Under the pieces are notes generated by a model that made no database searches, was not told the DNA's origin, and was given only the letters and a program-made list of their open reading frames with translations. Made by a program: the position numbers and the translations under genes. Positions 49,570 through 58,821 of a stretch of DNA of 64,000 bases are shown here, piece after piece. This DNA comes from Achromobacter aloeverae. Its GTDB lineage: Bacteria > Pseudomonadota > Gammaproteobacteria > Burkholderiales > Burkholderiaceae_B. The first letter of the stretch is position 1, and each line of letters begins with the position of its first letter. Location: positions 992,001-1,056,000 of the forward strand of contig NZ_PYAL01000001.1 in the NCBI RefSeq assembly GCF_004121055.1, written 5' to 3'.

Positions 49570-51149
49570 ACTTCCTCGTACAGCGGCAGGGTCAGGAACT
49601 CGGCGAAATCGTCCTGGGTGCTCATCTGCTCGAAGATCTGGGCAGCACGGTCGTACGCCTTGCTGGGGCCGGCGACTTCGTGAACCTTGGCCAGCTCCTC
49701 GGGGATGAGCTTGCGCACCAGGTCGGGCGTGACCTTGGCGCCGCCCTCCAGCACGCCCTTCGGCGAGCGTATCCATTGCCACACCTGGGAACGGGAGATT
49801 TCCGCCGTGGCGGCGTCTTCCATCAGGTTGTTGATCGGCACGCAGCCGTTGCCGTCCAGCCAGGATCCCAGGTAGTGGATGCCGACGTTGATATTGGCGC
49901 GCAAGCCGGCTTCGGTGATGGGCGCCTCCGGCTGGAAATTCAACAGGTCGGCGGCCGCCACGGCGACGTCGGGCCGCTGCTTGCCGATCTGGTTGGGCGC
50001 GTCGCCCAGCACCTTGCGGAATTCCTCCATCGCCACGTCGACCAGGCCCGGGTGTGCGACCCAGCCGCCGTCATAGCCGTCGGTGGCGTCACGCGCCTTG
50101 TCGGCGCGGATGCCGGCCATGGCCTGCTCGTTCTTGACGGGGTCGTTCTTGATCGGAATCAAGGCGCTCATGCCGCCGATCGCCGGCGCGTTGCGGCGGT
50201 GGCAGGTCTTGAGCAGCAACAGGGCGTAGGCGCGCATGAAGGGCGACGTCATGGTGACCTTGGCGCGGTCGGCCAGGCAGAAGTCGCGCTCGACCTTGAA
50301 CTTCTTGATGCAGCTGAAAATGTAGTCCCAGCGGCCGGCGTTCAGGCCGGCGCTGTGCTCGCGCAGCTCGAACAGGATCTCGTCCATTTCGAAGGCGGCG
50401 AGTATCGTTTCGATCAGGACCGTGGCCTTGATGGTGCCCTGCGGGATGCCCAGTGCCTTCTGCGCGTGCACGAAGATGTCGTTCCACAGGCGCGCCTCCA
50501 GATGGCTTTCCATCTTGGGCAGGTAGAAGTAGGGGCCGGAACCGCGCGCCAGCAGCTCCTTGGCGTTGTGGAAGAAGTACAGGGCGAAGTCGAAGATGCC
50601 GCCCGAGACGCGCTGGCCATCGACCGTGACGTGCTTTTCGTCCAGGTGCCAGCCGCGCGGGCGCACCAGCAGCACGGCGGGCTTGTCGTTGAGTTTGTAC
50701 GACTTGCCATTCTGCTCAAGGGAGATGGTGCGACGCACGGCCTCCATCAGGTTGACCTGGCCGTTGATCTGGTTGTGCCAGTTCGGCGTGTTGGAGTCCT
50801 CGAAATCGGTCATGTAGCTGTCGGCGCCGGAATTCAGGGCGTTGATGACCATCTTGCGTTCGACCGGGCCGGTGATTTCCACGCGGCGGCAGAGGAGGTC
50901 CTGGGGCAAGGGGGCGATGGTCCAGTCGCCTTCGCGCACGGCGCGCGTGGCGGGCAGGAAGTCCGGCTTTTCGCCCTGGTCCAGGCGCTGGGCGCGGACG
51001 GCGCGGGCGGCCAGCAGTTCCTGGCGGCGGCCCTCGAACGCGCGATGCAGGCCGGCGACCAGGGCCAGGGCGTCATGGGTGAGGACGGTCTCGAAGCCGG
51101 TTTCGATAGGCGCGTCGATCGCGACGCCGGCGGGCAGGGTCAGGCTCAT
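49566..51149 (-). CDS. aceB: Malate synthase A
   Basis: Condenses glyoxylate with acetyl-CoA to malate in the glyoxylate shunt. The 527-residue protein is of the AceB (isoform A) size. It has the signature KMVINALNSGADSYMTDFEDS near the N-terminal third, the acid-rich metal site ATVLIETILAAFEMDEIL, and GGWVAHPGLVDVA, with the catalytic Asp in the C-terminal region near NLMEDAATAEISR. No isocitrate lyase gene is in the window. Its stop overlaps that of the convergent GGCT-like gene. A LysR gene is divergent upstream. Confidence 0.96.
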   Translation of the reverse strand: MSLTLPAGVAIDAPIETGFETVLTHDALALVAGLHRAFEGRRQELLAARAVRAQRLDQGEKPDFLPATRAVREGDWTIAPLPQDLLCRRVEITGPVERKMVINALNSGADSYMTDFEDSNTPNWHNQINGQVNLMEAVRRTISLEQNGKSYKLNDKPAVLLVRPRGWHLDEKHVTVDGQRVSGGIFDFALYFFHNAKELLARGSGPYFYLPKMESHLEARLWNDIFVHAQKALGIPQGTIKATVLIETILAAFEMDEILFELREHSAGLNAGRWDYIFSCIKKFKVERDFCLADRAKVTMTSPFMRAYALLLLKTCHRRNAPAIGGMSALIPIKNDPVKNEQAMAGIRADKARDATDGYDGGWVAHPGLVDVAMEEFRKVLGDAPNQIGKQRPDVAVAAADLLNFQPEAPITEAGLRANINVGIHYLGSWLDGNGCVPINNLMEDAATAEISRSQVWQWIRSPKGVLEGGAKVTPDLVRKLIPEELAKVHEVAGPSKAYDRAAQIFEQMSTQDDFAEFLTLPLYEEV

Positions 51150-51636
51150 GAGGGCTCCGGAATATTGGCGGGCAAGGGGGACAGTTTACGGAGGGGATAT
51201 TGAATTAAAAAGGATATAAAAGTAGATTCATCTTTTATTTTAGGTATCGAATTACTGGGGCCGCCGCAGGGAGCAGGAGCCCTGGCCTCGTAATCGCTCC
51301 CGAGCCGAGCCGGGGCCTTCGGCCGGCGCCCTCCCGCCCGCGCAGCTGGCCGGCCGGGCCACGCTGGGCCGCGTTGGGCCGAGCCGGGTCGGGTTGGGTT
51401 GGGTCGGGCCGAGCCGAGCCGAGCCGAGCCGAGCCGAGCCGGGCCGGGCTGGACCGGGCCGGGCCGGGCCGGGCCGGGCCGGGCCGGGCCGGGGCCGAGC
51501 CGCGGTCAGGGTCAGGGCCAGGACGAGGACCGGGGCGGGCCGGGCCCTTGGGGCGTTCCCAGCCCCGAGGGCGGGTCGGCTGCCCCGGGGCCGTACGGGC
51601 CCACCGAACGACAGTCCCTTTTCTTCAGGAGTCTCC
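51150..51636. promoter_or_regulatory. aceB-lysR intergenic region
   Basis: These 487 bp hold no convincing gene. The 90 bp next to aceB are AT-rich (around AAAAAGGATATAAAAGTAG, 51209-51227, plus-strand sense) and probably contain the aceB promoter; several A/T-rich -10-like hexamers overlap. The rest is extremely GC-rich and includes the pentanucleotide tract. All frames across the tract are open only because the repeat lacks stop codons. Confidence 0.5.
51366..51490. repeat. Pentanucleotide tandem repeat tract upstream of a LysR gene
   Basis: Twenty-five consecutive 5-bp units, mostly GGGCC, GAGCC, GGGTC and GGGTT. They include six exact GAGCC units (51411-51440) and seven exact GGGCC units (51456-51490). 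The tract ends about 145 bp before the LysR start and lies in its leader or promoter. Unit gain or loss would change spacing, or reading frame if translation began upstream. Confidence 0.9.
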
Positions 51637-52551
51637 TTGGACCGCTTCAAGCAACTACAGACCTTCGTCGACGTCGCCACGCTGGGCAGCATGTCCGCAG
51701 CCGCGCGGGCGGAGGGTGTGACGGCGGCCATGGTCGGGCGGCGCATCGACGCGCTGGAGACCCGCCTGGGCGTGAAGCTGCTCGTGCGCACCACCCGCCG
51801 CCTGTCGCTGACCGCCGAGGGCAGCGCCCTGCTGGAATACGCGCAACGCATCCTGCGCGACCTCGACGACAGCGAGAACCTGATCGCTTCGGGCAGCGCG
51901 CGCCCCAGCGGCCACCTGCGCATCAGCGCCCCGGCCGGCTTCGGCCGCCGCCATGTCGCCCCCCTGCTGCCCGCCTACACCGCCGACCATCCCGACGTCA
52001 GCGTCACGCTGGACTTGAGCGACCGCCTGGTCGACCTGATCGAGGAGCGCTACGACTGCGCCGTGCGCATCGGCGACCTGAACGACTCCAGCCTGGTCGG
52101 CATCCGCCTGGCAGACAACCGCCGGGTGGTGGTCGCCTCCCCCGCCTACCTGGCCCGGCGCGGAACGCCCGCCACGCCGGCCGACCTGGCGCGCCACGAC
52201 TGCCTGTCCTTCGGCAACCAGGCCAACCAGGCGCGCGGCTGGCTGTTCACGATAGACGGCCAGGTCCAGGCGCAGCGGATAGGCGGACGACTGGAATGCA
52301 GCGACGGCAGCGTCCTGCACGAATGGACCCTCGCGGGTTGCGGCCTGGCCTGGCGATCGATGTGGGAAGTCCGCCACGACCTGGCGCACGGCCGCCTGCG
52401 CACCGTGCTCGACGACTACGCGGCGCCCCCGAACGGCATCTATGCGGTGCTGCCCGAACGCCGGCACTCCCCCGCCCGCGTCCGCGTCTTCGTCGATCTG
52501 CTGCGGCGAACCTATGCGGCGGCCGACTACTGGGACGCGCCGGGCGCCTGA
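51637..52551 (+). CDS. LysR-family transcriptional regulator
   Basis: The 304-residue LysR protein has an N-terminal winged helix (LDRFKQLQTFVDVATLGSMSAA through LVRTTRRLSLTAEG) and a C-terminal periplasmic-binding-like effector domain. TTG at 51637 is the start, with AGGAG upstream; no ATG fits. A frame extension reaching back into the pentanucleotide repeat is rejected. The helix-turn-helix reads SAAARAEGVTAAMVGRRIDALE, of the group often annotated as small-molecule-responsive LysR. It is divergent from aceB, which it may regulate, but many such genes act elsewhere. Confidence 0.93.
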   Translation: MDRFKQLQTFVDVATLGSMSAAARAEGVTAAMVGRRIDALETRLGVKLLVRTTRRLSLTAEGSALLEYAQRILRDLDDSENLIASGSARPSGHLRISAPAGFGRRHVAPLLPAYTADHPDVSVTLDLSDRLVDLIEERYDCAVRIGDLNDSSLVGIRLADNRRVVVASPAYLARRGTPATPADLARHDCLSFGNQANQARGWLFTIDGQVQAQRIGGRLECSDGSVLHEWTLAGCGLAWRSMWEVRHDLAHGRLRTVLDDYAAPPNGIYAVLPERRHSPARVRVFVDLLRRTYAAADYWDAPGA

Positions 52552-52683
52552 CCGTCACCCGCACGACCGTCGAAATCCGCTGAAACAGGCCTCGCGCGAC
52601 CAGCCGCGCAAACCGCGCGCGCATAACGGATGGACGCCCGTTCCCAGGCATACAATGCGGCAACGCCAAATCGCCGGTGTCCC

Positions 52684-53808
52684 ATGTCTGCTCGCGCTTT
52701 CCTGTCCGCCCTGCCCGCTGTCGCGGCGCTCTGCGCCTTGCCGCTGGCAAGCGCGACCCACGCCGCTCCCGCCTCGCACGGCCCCGCCCCCTCCTGGCAG
52801 ACACTGGAACTGGGCCGCCCTGGCCACCACTACCCCTTCCCGGTCTACGCCAACGTCGACCTGGCGCGCGCGCACCTGGACAAGATACGCCACGTGTTGA
52901 TCATCATCCATGGGCGCAACCGCAACGGCGACGACTACTTCCAGACCGGCGCGAACATCCTGGCCCTGAGCCCCGGCGCCGACGGGGATACCCTGCTGCT
53001 CGCGCCCAAGTTCCCCGCCGCCATCGACCGCGGTTTCGACAAGATGCCGGCCTGGAGCCACGGCCGCTGGTCATCCGGCGAAGCCAGCATCAAGGCCGCG
53101 CGCCGGCCCGCGCCGGTCAGCGCGTTCGAGGTCCTCGACGATCTGCTTGCGCGCGTCGCCGACCAGCGCCGCCTGCCCTTGCTGCAGGACGTGGTGATCG
53201 CGGGTCATTCCGCCGGAGCGCAACTGGTCCAGCGCTATGCCGTCTTCAACGCGGTGGACGAACGCATCAGGCGCGGCGGTGTCGACATGCGCTACGTCAT
53301 CGCCAATCCCTCGTCCTATGTCTACCTGTCCAAGGACCGCCCCAAGGACGACGGCAAGGGCTTCGCGCCGTTCAATCCCGGCCAGTGTCCGGACTACAAC
53401 GCCTACAAGTACGGCCTGGAACACCTCCCCGCCGGGCTGCCGGCCAGCGGCGTCGGGCCGGCCACGCCCGCGCAGGAAGCCGTGCGCCTGGCGCGCCGCT
53501 ACGCCGGCAGGTCGGTGACCTATCTGCTGGGCGGCGCCGACAACAATCCGGAACACCGCCTGCTGGACAAGACCTGCGCCGCCGAGGCCCAGGGCGCCAC
53601 GCGCCTGGCGCGCGGCAAGGCCTATGTGAAATACGAACAGTGGCTGCCCGCCAACCAGAAGCTGAAAATCGAGCACCAGGCCTACGAAGTGGCCGGTGTC
53701 GGCCACGACAGCCGCCGCATGTTCAACTCGGAATGCGGCGTGCGCGAACTGGTCGGCAAGAACGCGCAGGCGGTGACCGGGGCCGCCCCCTGCACGCCGC
53801 TGCGCTAG
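52684..53808 (+). CDS. Secreted alpha/beta-hydrolase-fold protein
   Basis: The 374-residue precursor has a signal peptide (MSARAFLSALPAVAALCALP, cleavage after ATHA) and an alpha/beta-hydrolase core. VLIIIHGRNRNG forms the oxyanion strand, GHSAG carries the nucleophile Ser176, and GVGHDSRRMF carries the likely catalytic His near the end. Four Cys in the second half may form disulfides. Substrate is unknown; esterase or depolymerase activity is plausible. The ATG at 52684 is chosen over one at 52630 because it gives a clean signal peptide. It lies 108 bp before folE. Confidence 0.8.
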   Translation: MSARAFLSALPAVAALCALPLASATHAAPASHGPAPSWQTLELGRPGHHYPFPVYANVDLARAHLDKIRHVLIIIHGRNRNGDDYFQTGANILALSPGADGDTLLLAPKFPAAIDRGFDKMPAWSHGRWSSGEASIKAARRPAPVSAFEVLDDLLARVADQRRLPLLQDVVIAGHSAGAQLVQRYAVFNAVDERIRRGGVDMRYVIANPSSYVYLSKDRPKDDGKGFAPFNPGQCPDYNAYKYGLEHLPAGLPASGVGPATPAQEAVRLARRYAGRSVTYLLGGADNNPEHRLLDKTCAAEAQGATRLARGKAYVKYEQWLPANQKLKIEHQAYEVAGVGHDSRRMFNSECGVRELVGKNAQAVTGAAPCTPLR

Positions 53809-53916
53809 GCGGCGGATTCCAACGCGATCAGCCGGCGCGCCCGGTCCGCCGGTTTGTTATCGTATCGCCATGCCGCGCGACGCCGGCGCCCCGACTCTCA
53901 CAGGTTAAGAAGAATC

Positions 53917-54462
53917 ATGTCCCTGGAATCGAACTATCACGCCATCCTGCAATCGCTGGGCGAGGATCCCGACCGCGAAGGCCTGCGCGACACGCCCAAG
54001 CGCGCCGCCAAGGCCATGCACTACCTCTGCCAGGGGTATCGGCAGTCGCTGGAAGAGATCGTCAACGGCGCGCTCTTTTCCTCGGACACGAGCGAGATCG
54101 TGCTGGTCAAGAACATCGAACTGTATTCCCTGTGCGAGCACCACATGCTGCCCTTCATCGGCAAGGCCCATGTCGCTTACCTGCCCAAGGGCAAGGTGCT
54201 GGGCTTGTCCAAGGTCGCGCGCATCGTCGACATGTACGCGCGCCGCTTGCAGATCCAGGAAAACCTCAGCCGCCAGATCGCCGAGGCCGTGCAGCAGGTC
54301 ACCGGCGCATCGGGCGTGGCGGTGGTCATCGAGGCGCAGCACATGTGCATGATGATGCGCGGCGTGGAAAAACAGAATTCGTCCATGGTGACGTCCGTCA
54401 TGCTGGGCGAATTTCACGATAATCCCGCCACGCGTGCGGAATTCCTCAATCTGATTCGTTGA
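53917..54462 (+). CDS. folE: GTP cyclohydrolase I
   Basis: First step of folate and pterin synthesis, GTP to 7,8-dihydroneopterin triphosphate. The 181-residue type I enzyme has the zinc site Cys73 and His76 in [10 protein letters not shown], with the third ligand in [11 protein letters not shown], and [20 protein letters not shown]. Size is normal. The start at 53917 has a weak AAGAAGAA leader; an in-frame extension to 53854 is not family-like. Downstream is the FKBP gene after 26 bp. Confidence 0.97.
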   Translation: MSLESNYHAILQSLGEDPDREGLRDTPKRAAKAMHYLCQGYRQSLEEIVNGALFSSDTSEIVLVKNIELYSLCEHHMLPFIGKAHVAYLPKGKVLGLSKVARIVDMYARRLQIQENLSRQIAEAVQQVTGASGVAVVIEAQHMCMMMRGVEKQNSSMVTSVMLGEFHDNPATRAEFLNLIR

Positions 54463-54488
54463 GTATCGGCGTCAACCTGGAGTCCTAA

Positions 54489-54896
54489 TTGAAAGCATCC
54501 CGTATCTTCGTCGCCGGGGCCGCCCTGGCCTTCGCCGCGGCAAGCCATGCCCAGTCCAACGCGGTCGAGACCCTGCCGTCCGGCGTACGCATCGAGACGG
54601 TCACCGCCGGCAAGGGCATGAAGCCGACGGCCGACAACACCGTCACCGTGAACTATCGCGGCACGCTGGCCAACGGCACCGAATTCGACAGTTCCTACAA
54701 GCGCAACCAGCCTATCTCGTTCAGCCTGCGCCAGGTCATTCCCTGCTGGACCGAAGGCATCCAGCACATGGCGGTCGGCGGCAAGGCCACGCTGTTCTGC
54801 CCCGCCAAGACGGCCTACGGCGCACGCGGCGCCGGCGGCGTCATTCCCCCGAATGCGGACCTGACGTTCGAAGTGGAACTGATCGGCGTTCGATAA
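54489..54896 (+). CDS. Periplasmic FKBP-type peptidyl-prolyl isomerase
   Basis: The 135-residue precursor has a signal peptide ending ASHA and a single FKBP domain (VTVNYRGTLANGTEFDSSY, IPPNADLTFEVELIGV). The conserved IPCWTEGIQHMAVGGKATLF region is close to FkpA/SlyD-type isomerases without the dimerising N-terminal helices of FkpA. TTG at 54489 is the start, with GGAG 9 bp ahead; no ATG is available. It follows folE by 26 bp and is probably cotranscribed. Confidence 0.9.
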   Translation: MKASRIFVAGAALAFAAASHAQSNAVETLPSGVRIETVTAGKGMKPTADNTVTVNYRGTLANGTEFDSSYKRNQPISFSLRQVIPCWTEGIQHMAVGGKATLFCPAKTAYGARGAGGVIPPNADLTFEVELIGVR

Positions 54897-54915
54897 ACCG
54901 GCGTCGCCCCAGGAA

Positions 54916-54950
54916 AACGCCCGCATCGGCTCTTCACCGATGCGGGCGTT
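54916..54950. terminator. Bidirectional terminator between the FKBP gene and bglX
   Basis: AACGCCCGCATCGG pairs perfectly with CCGATGCGGGCGTT over 14 bp around a 7-base loop. On the minus strand it is followed by TTTTCC, serving the bglX operon end. On the plus strand the T-run is poorer. Confidence 0.8.
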
Positions 54951-54974
54951 CTCATTCGGCGCCGCGCCGCGGCG

Positions 54975-57308
54975 TCAGCCGCCCTTGCCGGGCCGCAGTT
55001 CGAAACTGGCCGCTTTCACGTCTTCCGAATCCAGCCCGATATAGACATTGAAGCGCCCCGGCTCGACCACGCGCTTGAGGTCGTTGTCGTAGAAGGCCAG
55101 GTCATCCCGCGCGATGGTGAAGCTGACTTCCTTCTCCTCCCCCGCCTTCAACAGGATTTTCTGGAAGCCCTTGAGCTCCTTCACCGGACGGCTGATCGAC
55201 GCCACCGGATCCTGCAGGTACAGCTGCACCACCGTCGCGCCGTCGCGCGCGCCGCTGTTGCGCACCGTCACGCTGGCGCGCACCGTGCCGCCCATGGGCA
55301 CCGACGCGGCCGAAAGCCTGACGTCCGACACATCGAAGGTGGTGTAGCTCAGCCCGTAGCCGAAGGGGAACAAGGGCCCGTTGGGCGCATCGAAATAGCG
55401 GGACGTGTACTTGTCCGGATGTTGCGGGTCGAAGGGGCGGCCCGTGTTCAAGTGGTTGTAGTAGATCGGGATCTGGCCCACCGAACGCGGGAAGGTCATC
55501 GGCAGCTTGCCCGATGGATTGACGTCGCCGAACAGCACGTCGGCCACCGCATGGCCGCCTTCGGTGCCGGCGAACCAGGTCTCCAGCAAGGCATCGGCGT
55601 TGTCCTTCTCCCAGCCCAGCGCCAGCGGCCGGCCATTCATCAACACCACCACCAGGGGCTTGCCGGTCGCCTTCAGCGCCTTGAGCATCTCCTCCTGCCC
55701 GCCCAGCAAGGTGATGTCCGACCGGCTGGACGCTTCATGCGCCATGCCCTGGGTCTCGCCCACCACGGCCACCACCACGTCGGCCTTGCGCGCCGTCTCG
55801 ACGGCCTCGTCTATCATCTGCTGGCGCGTGCGCGTGTCGTCCTCGACGTCCTTTTCATAGAGGTTCAGGTACTTGACGATCTCCGGATCGTCGACCACGT
55901 TGGCGCCGCGCGCATACAGCAGCGTGGCCTTGTCGCCGACGGCATCGGCCATGCCCTGGTACAGCGACACCACCTGGCCCGGCACGCCGGCCGCCGACCA
56001 GTTGCCCATCATGTCGCGCTGGCTCTTGGCCAGCGCGCCGACCACGGCGATGGTGCCCTGCTTCTTCAGCGGCAGGGTCTGGTTGGCGTTCTTCAGCAGC
56101 ACCAGGCTCTGCCGCGCCACATCGCGGGCGGCCTGGCGGTGCATGCGGCTTTCGGCGTTGGTGTCGGAAGGGTCGTCCGCCGCGACGCCGACGTGGCGAT
56201 AGGCATTCTGGAACAGGCCCAGGTCGTACTTGACGCGCAACACATCGCGCACGGCGCGATCGATGTCCGCCTGCTTGATGCGGCCCGCCTGCAACAAGGG
56301 CTTCAGGTTCTTCCCGTACATGCTGTCGCTCATGCTCAGGTCGGCGCCGGCCGTGATCGCCAGGCGCGACGCATCCTCGCCGTCGGCGGCCACGCCATGC
56401 TTGATCATCTCCATGATGGCGCCGTGATCGCTGATGGTCACGCCCTTGAAGCCCCACTGTTTGCGCAGCACGTCCTGCAACAGCCACTTGTTCGCCGTGG
56501 CCGGGACGCTGTTGATGGCGTTCAGCGAGATCATGACGCCGGCCGCGCCCGCGTCGATGGCCGCCTTGTAGGGCGGCAGGTAGTCCTGGAACATGCGCTG
56601 CGGGCTCATGTCCACCGTGTTGTAGTCGCGGCCGCCCTCGATGGCGCCGTACAACGCGAAATGCTTGACCGCCGCCAGGATATTGCCCGGCGCGGCCGGG
56701 TCGGCGCCCTGGTAGGCATGCACCAGCGTCGCGCCGATGCGCGAGACCAGGTAGGTATCCTCGCCGAAGCCCTCCGAATTGCGGCCCCAGCGCGGATCGC
56801 GGGAAATGTCCACCATGGGCGAGAAGGTCATGTTCAGGCCGTCGGCGCTGGCCTCGATGGCGGAAATCCTGCCGCTCAGGGCGACGGCGTCCATATCCCA
56901 GGTGGACGCCAGGCCCAGGCCGATGGGGAATATCGTGCGATGGCCGTGCACGACGTCGTACGCGAAGAACAGCGGGATCTTCAAGCGGCTGCGCACCGCG
57001 GCGTCCTGCAACAGGCGGATGTCCGGCCGGGTCACGGTATTGAATATGCCGCCGACCTTGCCGGCCTCGATATCGCGGATCAGCACGTCCTTGTGCGCGT
57101 CCGGCCCGGCGTCGACGCTGACCAGGCGTAGCTGGCCGATCTTCTCGTCCAGCGTCATTTTCTGCATCAGGCGGGTGATGTAGGCCTCGCGGTCCTCTCC
57201 CGTCACCGGCCGGTGGGTGTCTCCCGATACGGCCGGTCGGCCCTGCGTAAAGGCGGGTGCACTGGCCAGGCTCAGCAAGAGGAGGCCCAGCATGCGGATT
57301 TTTTTCAT
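54975..57308 (-). CDS. bglX: Periplasmic beta-glucosidase, GH3 family
   Basis: The 777-residue exported glycoside hydrolase has a signal peptide (MKKIRMLGLLLLSLASAPAF). The GH3 barrel carries the nucleophile Asp294 in VTISDHGAIME. A second alpha/beta domain holds the probable acid/base glutamate in AHEASSRSD, and a fibronectin-like C-terminal domain (VRNSGARDGATVVQLYL) closes the protein. The order and size match E. coli BglX. It is an orphan: no sugar transporter or other glycosidase is nearby. The ATG at 57308 gives the signal peptide; an upstream start at 57347 is rejected. Confidence 0.93.
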   Translation of the reverse strand: MKKIRMLGLLLLSLASAPAFTQGRPAVSGDTHRPVTGEDREAYITRLMQKMTLDEKIGQLRLVSVDAGPDAHKDVLIRDIEAGKVGGIFNTVTRPDIRLLQDAAVRSRLKIPLFFAYDVVHGHRTIFPIGLGLASTWDMDAVALSGRISAIEASADGLNMTFSPMVDISRDPRWGRNSEGFGEDTYLVSRIGATLVHAYQGADPAAPGNILAAVKHFALYGAIEGGRDYNTVDMSPQRMFQDYLPPYKAAIDAGAAGVMISLNAINSVPATANKWLLQDVLRKQWGFKGVTISDHGAIMEMIKHGVAADGEDASRLAITAGADLSMSDSMYGKNLKPLLQAGRIKQADIDRAVRDVLRVKYDLGLFQNAYRHVGVAADDPSDTNAESRMHRQAARDVARQSLVLLKNANQTLPLKKQGTIAVVGALAKSQRDMMGNWSAAGVPGQVVSLYQGMADAVGDKATLLYARGANVVDDPEIVKYLNLYEKDVEDDTRTRQQMIDEAVETARKADVVVAVVGETQGMAHEASSRSDITLLGGQEEMLKALKATGKPLVVVLMNGRPLALGWEKDNADALLETWFAGTEGGHAVADVLFGDVNPSGKLPMTFPRSVGQIPIYYNHLNTGRPFDPQHPDKYTSRYFDAPNGPLFPFGYGLSYTTFDVSDVRLSAASVPMGGTVRASVTVRNSGARDGATVVQLYLQDPVASISRPVKELKGFQKILLKAGEEKEVSFTIARDDLAFYDNDLKRVVEPGRFNVYIGLDSEDVKAASFELRPGKGG

Positions 57309-57528
57309 TGTCTTGACGTTCCAGCGTATGGGGCGGCGCGCCTCCACGCTGCCAGCCCGTTGTCAGTTGAGGGGTCGAGTGTGCCACAGGATGAGGACGG
57401 GATCGTCCCCGCCGCCGATGTACCTGTTTCAGGATGCTTGCGGGCATGCCCCGCGCGGGCAAGCCGGCCGGCGCATCCGGGAATGGCCGCCATGCGGGTT
57501 TCCCTGGATACTGGGCGTGTTCTTAATT

Positions 57529-57553
57529 AAGTAGGATGTCCAACATCCTACTT
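57529..57553. promoter_or_regulatory. Perfect 11-bp inverted repeat upstream of the CoA-transferase gene
   Basis: Arms AAGTAGGATGT and ACATCCTACTT flank a 3-bp centre (CCA), 48 bp before the CaiB start. A TTAATTAA adjoins its left end and may form part of a promoter -10. The GntR/FCD regulator two genes downstream is the obvious candidate to bind here. The region 57309-57528 otherwise shows nothing recognisable. Confidence 0.7.
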
Positions 57554-57601
57554 CGTGCACATCAAGGCGCGATCCCATAACAACCAGGAGACAAGACGGC
57601 C

Positions 57602-58783
57602 ATGGCTGTACCCTATTCGCCGCTGAAGCGGTTCGTCGTCCTCGACCTCTCGCGCGTACGCTCCGGACCGGCCGCCGTCCGCCAGTTCGCCGACTGGGGC
57701 GCCGACATCATCAAGATCGAGGAGCCCAGCGAGGTCAAGGACGACAAGCCGGGCGGCGCCGCCAAGTTCAGCGACTACCAGAACACCCACCGCAACAAGC
57801 GCAGCCTGACGCTGAACCTGAAGGATCCGCGCGGCAAGGCCCTCTTCCTGGAGCTGGTCAAGCGCGCCGACGTCCTGGTGGAGAACTACCGCCCCTCGGT
57901 CAAGAAGAAGCTGGGCATCGATTATGAATCGCTGCGCGCCATCAACCCGCGCCTGGTGTACGCCAGCATCTCCGGCTTCGGCCAGGACGGCCCCTATGCC
58001 GACCGCCCCGGCCTGGACCAGATCGCCCAGGGCCTGGGCGGCATCATGTCCGTGACCGGCGAGCCCGGGCACCCGATGCGCGCCGGGATCCCCATCGCCG
58101 ACCTCAGCGCCGGCCTGTTCGCCGCCATCGGCGTCCTCATCGCCCTGCTGGATCGCGAACAGAGCGGCCAGGGCCGCTGGGTGCAGACCTCGCTGCTGCA
58201 AGCCCAGGTCTGGATGATGGACTTCCAGGCCACCCGTTGGCTGATCGACGGCGAGGTGCCGGGCCAGTCCGGCAACGACCATCCGACCAGCGCGCCCACC
58301 GGGGTCTATCCCACCGCCGATGGCCATATCAATATCGCCGCGATGGGCTCGACCATGTTCAGTCGCCTGTGCGAAGTGCTGGGCATGCCGGAAATGATCA
58401 AGGATCCGCGCTTCACCGAAGCCGGGCTGCGGGTGGACAACCGCGCGGACCTGAACCGCGAGATCATTGCCCGCACGCGCACGCGCAACAGCGCCGACTG
58501 GATCGCGGCCTTGAACGCCGCGGGCGTGCCCTGCGGCCCCATCCTGGCCATGGATGGCACGTTCGCCGACGAACAGGTGCAACACCTGCGCATGACCCGC
58601 CAGGTCGAGCACCCGCGCAAGGGACCGATCTCCATCATGGCGCAGCCGGTGAACTTCAGCGACGGTGAGCTGCCCGCGCCCCGGCCGGCCCCGGAAACGG
58701 GCGCCAACACGGCGGAGATCCTGGCCTGGCTGGGCGTGGACGCCGCCGAGTGCGAGCGTTTGCGCGGCGCCGGCGTGGTGTGA
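57602..58783 (+). CDS. CaiB/BaiF (class III) CoA-transferase
   Basis: Moves CoA between acyl groups, forming a thioester from a carboxylic acid. The 393-residue family III CoA-transferase has the fold signature VVDL-type start (FVVLDLSRVRSGPAAVRQFADWGADIIKIE) and ENYRPSVKKKLGIDYESL. The catalytic Asp of the family lies in RPGLDQIAQGLGG. The ATG has an AGGAGA site. It opens a cluster with a GntR regulator, an enoyl-CoA hydratase and a Bug protein, so it probably activates an imported organic acid. Substrate unknown. Confidence 0.92.
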   Translation: MAVPYSPLKRFVVLDLSRVRSGPAAVRQFADWGADIIKIEEPSEVKDDKPGGAAKFSDYQNTHRNKRSLTLNLKDPRGKALFLELVKRADVLVENYRPSVKKKLGIDYESLRAINPRLVYASISGFGQDGPYADRPGLDQIAQGLGGIMSVTGEPGHPMRAGIPIADLSAGLFAAIGVLIALLDREQSGQGRWVQTSLLQAQVWMMDFQATRWLIDGEVPGQSGNDHPTSAPTGVYPTADGHINIAAMGSTMFSRLCEVLGMPEMIKDPRFTEAGLRVDNRADLNREIIARTRTRNSADWIAALNAAGVPCGPILAMDGTFADEQVQHLRMTRQVEHPRKGPISIMAQPVNFSDGELPAPRPAPETGANTAEILAWLGVDAAECERLRGAGVV

Positions 58784-58821
58784 CACCATCAGGCCCCCTA
58801 GCAAGCATCCTGGAACGCACC

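Noticed and set aside
51394-51636. N-terminal extension of the LysR protein across the pentanucleotide repeat
   Set aside because: Starts only at a TTG within the repeat, gives a Pro/Gly/Arg repeat unknown in LysR proteins, and a TTG with AGGAG at 51637 gives the exact family start.
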